Shown piece by piece: positions 59,401-64,000 of a stretch of 64,000 nt of DNA. Source of the DNA: Galaxea fascicularis (taxonomy: Eukaryota > Cnidaria > Anthozoa > Scleractinia > Euphylliidae); the NCBI GenBank assembly GCA_948470475.1, contig OX419338.1, positions 14,711,925 to 14,775,924 on the forward strand, given 5' to 3'. The position numbers and the translations under genes are program-made. Each line of letters starts with the position of its first letter. Positions within the stretch are counted from its first letter, which is position 1. The notes beneath the pieces were generated by a model. It worked only from the letters and a program-made list of their open reading frames with translations. It ran no database searches and was not told where the DNA came from.

Positions 59401-62400
59401 TATGATAATCTATGCTGCGCGGTGGACTGTTGTGATTGGTTGTGTTTACAATAATTATTAGTTTTATGACATGCGTCGCCATGTTCGTCGTTCGCCTTCT
59501 TTTTCGGTTCTGGTTGTTGTGCTGATGCACGTGTTACAGCAAATAAGAATAAAGTCCTAAGAAATTATGAATCTACCAGATTGTTCTGCTAACAGAATTT
59601 TCGTTTAAGCTATTAGAACGACTGACAGGGAAATATCGATGTTTTTATTTGCAAAAATGAGACTGATATAACTTCTATTCCAAGGGTTTTTTCAACAGTC
59701 CTTCGTTGTGTTTGCAAGCCATATCGCATGCAAATGGCTCTGCCATTTCACTGGCCTCAGTGTTAGCGTAGTAGCTTTAAATTATTATAACTACGTCCTA
59801 AAATAGAGGCAGTGGCTATTCGTACGGGAGCAAGGTGTGCAGCGGTCTGAGTGAAAACATGGGTTTGGTGGACGAGTTCTCGTCAGTTTACGCAGGCTCA
59901 CAATTCCTTATTAACTTTGTACAGCAGTACCCGTACGAATAGCCACTTCGTAAAATAAATGTCATTCAGTAAGGATCAATGCGCCATGAGTACACATAAA
60001 TCATCTTCTTTTAACCAATGAGAATTGAGAAGGAATAGGAGTAGAAATTAGAGCTGCAGTTCACATACCACCATCCAAGCTCCCCCTCTTAAACACCACA
60101 GATCCTTAAATACACAACTGATAATTCACGACAGGAACGGTATAGTTCTGCTTGTCTTTTATGGAAATCTTACAACTGATGTCTCTAATGCAGGTGCGAG
60201 ACATATCTCACGAAAACCTGAACCCATTTATCGGAGCCTGCATCGAGTCACCAAATATTTTGTTGGTGTGGTCATATTGCAAGAAGGGAAGCCTGCAGGT
60301 ACGCATCCTGCAATACTTTTTGAGATATTCTTTTTTAGTAATTTCATGTTTACAGGGCCTTCACTGATAACGCTATTGTATCTGAGGAGGCAACCCAGTT
60401 TACCCTACTTGTTATCATAGTTCTGATTTGATGATGTTGATGATGATGGTGGTGATGATGACGATGATGATGATGATGATGATGGTGATTACAGAAACGT
60501 AGACACGTAATACATGCAGCTTGTTTTCTTGTTTTTTTTATTGAAGCATGAGCAACATTCTATTCTTTGTCGGTTTTGAGCTGCAACCCATCCACACAGT
60601 AGACAAAAGGCTTTGACTAAGGTCAATACCCATCTTACAGTCTTTGATATTATTGAATCTTTTATCTGTTTTTGTTTTGCAAAATATAAAAACCGTTAAT
60701 GTCCTATAAACTTGCTCTGATTTTAGGATGTTCTTGCCAACGACGAGTACAAGATTGACTACGGGTTCAAACTGTCAATGGCAATTGACATAGCCGCGGT
60801 AACGTCTTTAAGAAACCCTTATCTTGAAGCTCCATTCGTCCGGGTTTAATTTGTTCCGAAAATCTTGACCTAGACCTGAAGTAAAATTCGTGTTTAATTG
60901 GTGCGACTATTATTTTGAGTATCCAGAAATTCCTGACTACAATTTGCGAGCTTCAACTGACTCATGAGCAGCTAGTAACCAGGAAACAGTTGTTCAAGGA
61001 GGTCGAAAGATTCATTTAGTTCGTTAAAGAAAACTAAGAATTGTTTGAGGTTGTGCGATTTCGATTTCTTACGGCCTCGTCATATGAGCCGGTTAACCGG
61101 GCTGGCTCTGTTACCGAGATCTCGCTACATCATTAAATCCTTTGTAAAAAATCTCGATGTGTTCATATGAGAGGGCGGACTGGCTCGGTTGCCGAGGTCT
61201 CGATATTTCCCACTGGGATCTCGGCAACCAGGCGGGAAATTTTTGCCATATGAATACTTCAGCTAGATATTTTATGACATTATCGAGATTTTACTTCTCT
61301 TTTCTTGAAAAATGAAGCTAGAAAAAATTATTTCATTTGATAGTTAATGTGAGGTCAAAAGAAATTTGAGACTGCTTAAACAAAGAAAATCGAGAAATTC
61401 TCGCCAGGCTCGTTCGTTAGATCTCACGCCCAAATGGTCGCAGCACCAATTTTTCAAATGTTTCATCTCGGAAAGCGGGCTGAAGGTCGCCATATGAACA
61501 GAAACCGGTTAAGCGGGCTCATATGAAGAGGCCCTTAGTTGAAGTTCATTCACGGCAGAGTCATTCGTGACATTTTTGGACCTTTGTTTCCTTAAGAGGC
61601 GCCTTAAAACCATATCTGTATTGTGTTCCAGGGAATGAAATACCTACATAACACGCCTGTTAAGTTCCATGGCAACCTGACCTCGTCTCGGTGTGTGATT
61701 GACAGTCACTGGGTTGTGAAGATTACAGACTGGGGACTTCACGACTTTAAGGCTGGTCAGGAGAAGGTCAATGTACGCTCAAGGAAGATGTATACTGGTA
61801 AGTTGACATTGTACGACGATTATCAGTTGAGTTTGGACCGAGGGAAGTTGGGCGCCCAAGTTTTGCCCTTTAAACCACGTTTTTGTCAAGGGGAACGCAA
61901 ATAGTATCCACTGGCAACTTTTCGGGCTGTGATGTCATCAGTCTTAACATAACAGCCCGAAAAGTTGCCAATGGATACTGTTTGCGTTCCCCTTGACAAC
62001 GTGGTTTCAACGGCAAAATTCTCTCGGTCCAAACTCAACTGATAATCGTAGTAAGTCAAACAAAAGCTGCATGGCCGGTTGCTCCAGATTATTCTCTTGG
62101 TTGGGTTGACCATCCTTCATTTTTGTCGACAGTCATAGTAATTTGATTTGATTTTGCCCAGAACGGTGCGCTTCGCAAATGGTTACTTTCTCGCGAACTC
62201 GTTTTAAAAACGGGGATGGCCTTCCATTTCTTGCTATTAATCTCCCAATTTCGTGACATTTTGTGCTTAAAGTGCACCTAACCCCAAAATATTTTTTTTC
62301 GCTTAAATACATCTTTGCACCTGTTCGAAACACATTGAGCCATTTTGCGCCTTTTTAAACCAAATCTTGACTATTTGTAGGCTATAAAAGTTACGAGTCA

Positions 62401-63092
62401 TCTGTCCCACGACCGAGCTAGTAAGGGTCATGGGTCTATTCCTTACATGACGTCACAAACTGATTTGCATGGCATTAAGTCTTTGTAAAAATGTATGCAA
62501 AGCAGTTTGTAACGTCTGTAAGGAATAGACCCATGCCCTTTCAAGCTCGGTCGTGGGACAGATGATGGCTAGATTTTGTAACTTTTACAGCATATAAAAA
62601 GTCAATGTTTGATTGAAATAGGCGCAAAACGGCGCAATATGTTCCAGACAGGTGCAAATATTTATTTAAGCGAAAAAAATTTTGGGGGTTAGGTGCACTT
62701 TAAATGGTGTTATGCCATAAACTGAAACTTTAAAAAACGATTTCAGCCCTCCTATTTGGACAGATCCATAATAAACCAATTATGTTCTCCTTTAAAAAAA
62801 AAAACTTACTCCCTTTCCATTAAAGTTCTGAGACCAGTTTTATCCAATTTGTGTATACAAGTGTTCTTATTTCACCCCAAGTTCGCCAAGAAAAGCTGAA
62901 CAATGCCCATCACGTAGCCCCTCCCTCCTTTATTTCCAGATCTCCTGTGGACCGCACCTGAGCATATAAATATCACAAAAGTTGAGCGGGAAGGCTTTTC
63001 ACAGAAGGCAGACGTGTACAGCTATGGAGTAATCCTACAGGAAATGGCCACTCGATCAGAGCCTTTTAGCGGCTGCCAACTGGATGTTAAAG
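50451..63092 (+). CDS. Receptor-type (membrane) guanylate cyclase, natriuretic-peptide-receptor-like, partial (3' end beyond window)
   Basis: Single-pass receptor that makes cGMP on ligand binding. Exons: 50451-51141, 51888-52189, 52776-52911, 53155-53286, 53746-53844, 54898-54982, 55916-56072, 57850-57996, 59199-59276, 60194-60298, 60727-60798, 61632-61797, 62940-63092; all phases agree (about 774 aa so far). Residues 1-26 look like a signal peptide (hydrophobic core [12 protein letters not shown]). Residues about 32-420 form an ANF-receptor ligand-binding domain ([17 protein letters not shown]; Cys 83, 108, 112). [10 protein letters not shown] precedes the membrane, as in the family. Transmembrane helix about 461-481. 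The kinase-homology domain follows, with VAIK at 587-590, HGN at 681-683 in place of the catalytic HRD, DWG at 701-703 in place of DFG, and TAPE at 728-731: a pseudokinase, as is normal for these receptors. The dimerisation helix and cyclase domain must lie past 64000. The natural ligand cannot be told from sequence. Confidence 0.92.
53997..54651. mobile_element. Inverted-repeat element in guanylate cyclase intron
   Basis: TTTAGTATAATTTCAGAGCT on the left pairs with AGCTCTGAAATTATACTAAA on the right, about 28 bp including GAACAA. The interior (54170-54450) contains broken frames without a recognised domain. A strong hairpin with 'gcgaataattg' arms (54653-54753) follows directly. Confidence 0.65.
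56696..57216. mobile_element. CAGGGG...CCCCTG element with 6-bp duplications
   Basis: Begins CAGGGGCACAAAATGA and ends TTTTGTGCCCCTG. Flanked by ATTGTT at 56690-56695 and 57217-57222. Contains a G homopolymer and GGA-rich tract (56990-57025). Sits in the guanylate cyclase intron between 56072 and 57850. Confidence 0.75.
57366..57412. repeat. TACCA pentanucleotide microsatellite
   Basis: About six tandem 'accat' units, then diverged units, directly after an AATAAA-containing stretch at 57361. It may be the 3' tail of a retroposed sequence. Confidence 0.8.
58054..58708 (-). mobile_element. Harbinger-like element C, copy 2, opposite orientation
   Basis: Same TIRs as 44710-45349, flanked by TAA at 58051-58053 and 58709-58711. 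On the minus strand the core again encodes [19 protein letters not shown], with a one-base change upstream that breaks the frame relative to copy 1. Lies in the guanylate cyclase intron after 57996. Confidence 0.8.
59811..59947. mobile_element. Miniature inverted-repeat element, 137 bp
   Basis: AGTGGCTATTCGTACGGG pairs with CCCGTACGAATAGCCACT at the other end. Short, non-coding, intronic. Confidence 0.75.
60429..60486. repeat. GAT trinucleotide microsatellite
   Basis: Imperfect run of gatgatg / gatggtg units in a guanylate cyclase intron. Confidence 0.9.
61072..61534. mobile_element. Harbinger-like element with TTA duplications, 463 bp
   Basis: CGGCCTCGTCATATGAGCCG pairs with GCTCATATGAAGAGGCCC at the right. 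TTA on both sides (61069-61071, 61535-61537). The interior has 'ccggttaaccgggc'-type blocks like 28229-28404. Lies in the guanylate cyclase intron before exon 61632. Confidence 0.7.
61813..62050. repeat. 238-bp palindrome starting 15 bp after an exon
   Basis: ACGACGATTATCAGTTGAGT pairs with the reverse complement ending at 62050. Inner arms around 'gggaacgcaaa' and 'cttttcgggctgt' also pair, with the centre near 61938. It lies just downstream of the donor at 61798. Confidence 0.8.
62267..62704. mobile_element. 438-bp palindromic element, ends TTAAAGTGCACC
   Basis: TTAAAGTGCACCTAACCCC is matched by GGGGTTAGGTGCACTTTAA. The arms extend inward through 'gtcccacgaccgagct' and 'aaggaatagaccca'. 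The centre is near 62485. TTAA at both ends could be a target duplication or part of the repeat. Confidence 0.75.
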
Positions 63093-64000
63093 GTTGGAAA
63101 CTAAGTTCTTGTTTGTACGAGGGGTTCATGTTTGGTTGTATTGTTATTCATACTTGACAAGCGCTTTTGTTGTTTCCAACGACTACACGCTGAGATTTGT
63201 CTAATTTTCTCAAACTTGAAGCAAGCCAGTTGATAGATAATGAATAAAAGATTAAACCATCGGGAACTGTATTAAGGATTTCCTTTATAAAAAGTCTAGC
63301 TACTAACCCTTACTTAAAAATTTTGTCCAAATTCATGTCAACGTCTTCTTTCATTAGTAACTCACGTTTTCATGATTCATTTCTAGCATTAATAAGGTCA
63401 TCAATCACTACGTGAGTTTTAAGGTGTGAGAAGCTAAAAAAAGAAAGACTCGACTTTATCCACCGAACAAGTCGTTACCCAGTAAATAAAGATACACAAA
63501 CTAGAATACATTTAGAATATATCATCACTGGATAGCGACTTATCCACAGAAATTCAGCTATCCACCCCTTGATAATTTTGGACCTGTCAGGCGTGCCTTT
63601 CTCAAACCTCCGGAAACCATTTCGGCCCGATAAGTATTTTTTAAGTCCGTTTTCTATCGATTGATGAATACAAACCTTTTAAATAAACTAGTGTTGTGTA
63701 TTTCTCAATTATGTATCGTGATGTCTTCAGTGCAGTGTAAAAGATTGTCAAAAAAAGTATTCGAAATCGAATTTCTCATGGAATAGTTTTGCAGGACCGG
63801 GCGTGCGGTTTTCGAAAGCCCCGAAACGTTTCGGGGCTATTTCGGGTTCTATAATTGCCTACGCATCTCAAAAACGAGGTCGTTTCCAGGAATGAAATCA
63901 AGTTGCAGCAAGTTTGTCCTTTCGTATCTTGAAGTCATAGTAAAAGCTAACCGTGTTTTAAACTAAAAGGATCGCAGTTTTTGAAATGGCTGTTTGGGCA
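63093..64000. other. Intron of the guanylate cyclase gene, right edge
   Basis: Follows the donor GTTGG after 63092, whose exon ends in phase 1, so another coding exon must come later. I found no further exon before the window ends. The last part (about 63815-64000) is a dispersed repeat also seen at 45371-45540. Confidence 0.6.
63815..64000. repeat. Dispersed repeat D, copy 2 (runs to window edge)
   Basis: Matches 45371-45540 in order and orientation, with many small changes. Confidence 0.6.

Overview
This is eukaryotic nuclear DNA from an animal. The genes are split into many short exons with GT/AG introns, AT-rich introns and a dense load of small inverted-repeat transposons. The conserved proteins are metazoan. 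The mix of tRNA-derived SINEs, Penelope-like and LINE fragments and many hAT- and Harbinger-like miniature elements suggests a marine invertebrate, most likely an anthozoan cnidarian such as a stony coral. The phylum is an inference, not a proof.

Layout. (1) 664-30252, plus strand: thirty recognisable exons covering most of URB1 (Npa1 / nucleolar pre-ribosomal-associated protein 1), a 60S ribosome-assembly factor. Its N-terminus lies upstream of the window. (2) 30464-40905, minus strand: a complete 15-exon CTU1 gene (cytosolic tRNA thiouridylase, 346 aa), tail-to-tail with URB1 with 211 bp between stop codons. (3) 41087-42292, plus strand: a complete, uninterrupted ERCC8/CSA gene (401 aa, WD40, transcription-coupled repair), head-to-head with CTU1 across a 181-bp shared promoter region. 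(4) 45684-46091: a single-exon 135-aa ORF that I do not recognise, followed by a doubtful 183-aa ORF. (5) 50451-63092, plus strand: the first 13 coding exons of a receptor-type guanylate cyclase (signal peptide, ligand-binding domain, one transmembrane helix, kinase-homology domain). The cyclase domain lies beyond the right edge.

The introns and gaps are full of mobile-element remains. They include a minisatellite-carrying element in three copies (one nested inside another element), a Harbinger-like family with TAA/TTA target duplications, CAGGG...CCCTG elements with 6-bp duplications, long palindromes of 240-440 bp, a Penelope reverse transcriptase fragment, a LINE 3' end and two SINE copies.

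The three housekeeping genes touch different steps of RNA and genome maintenance (ribosome assembly, tRNA wobble modification, repair of transcribed DNA). Their close packing (convergent, then divergent) is the clearest organisational feature. No previously undescribed system was proven. The strongest candidates for a second look are the CTU1/ERCC8 shared promoter with an intronless ERCC8, the nested minisatellite elements, the paired 640-bp Harbinger-like elements with a conserved coding-like core, and the orphan ORF at 45.7 kb.
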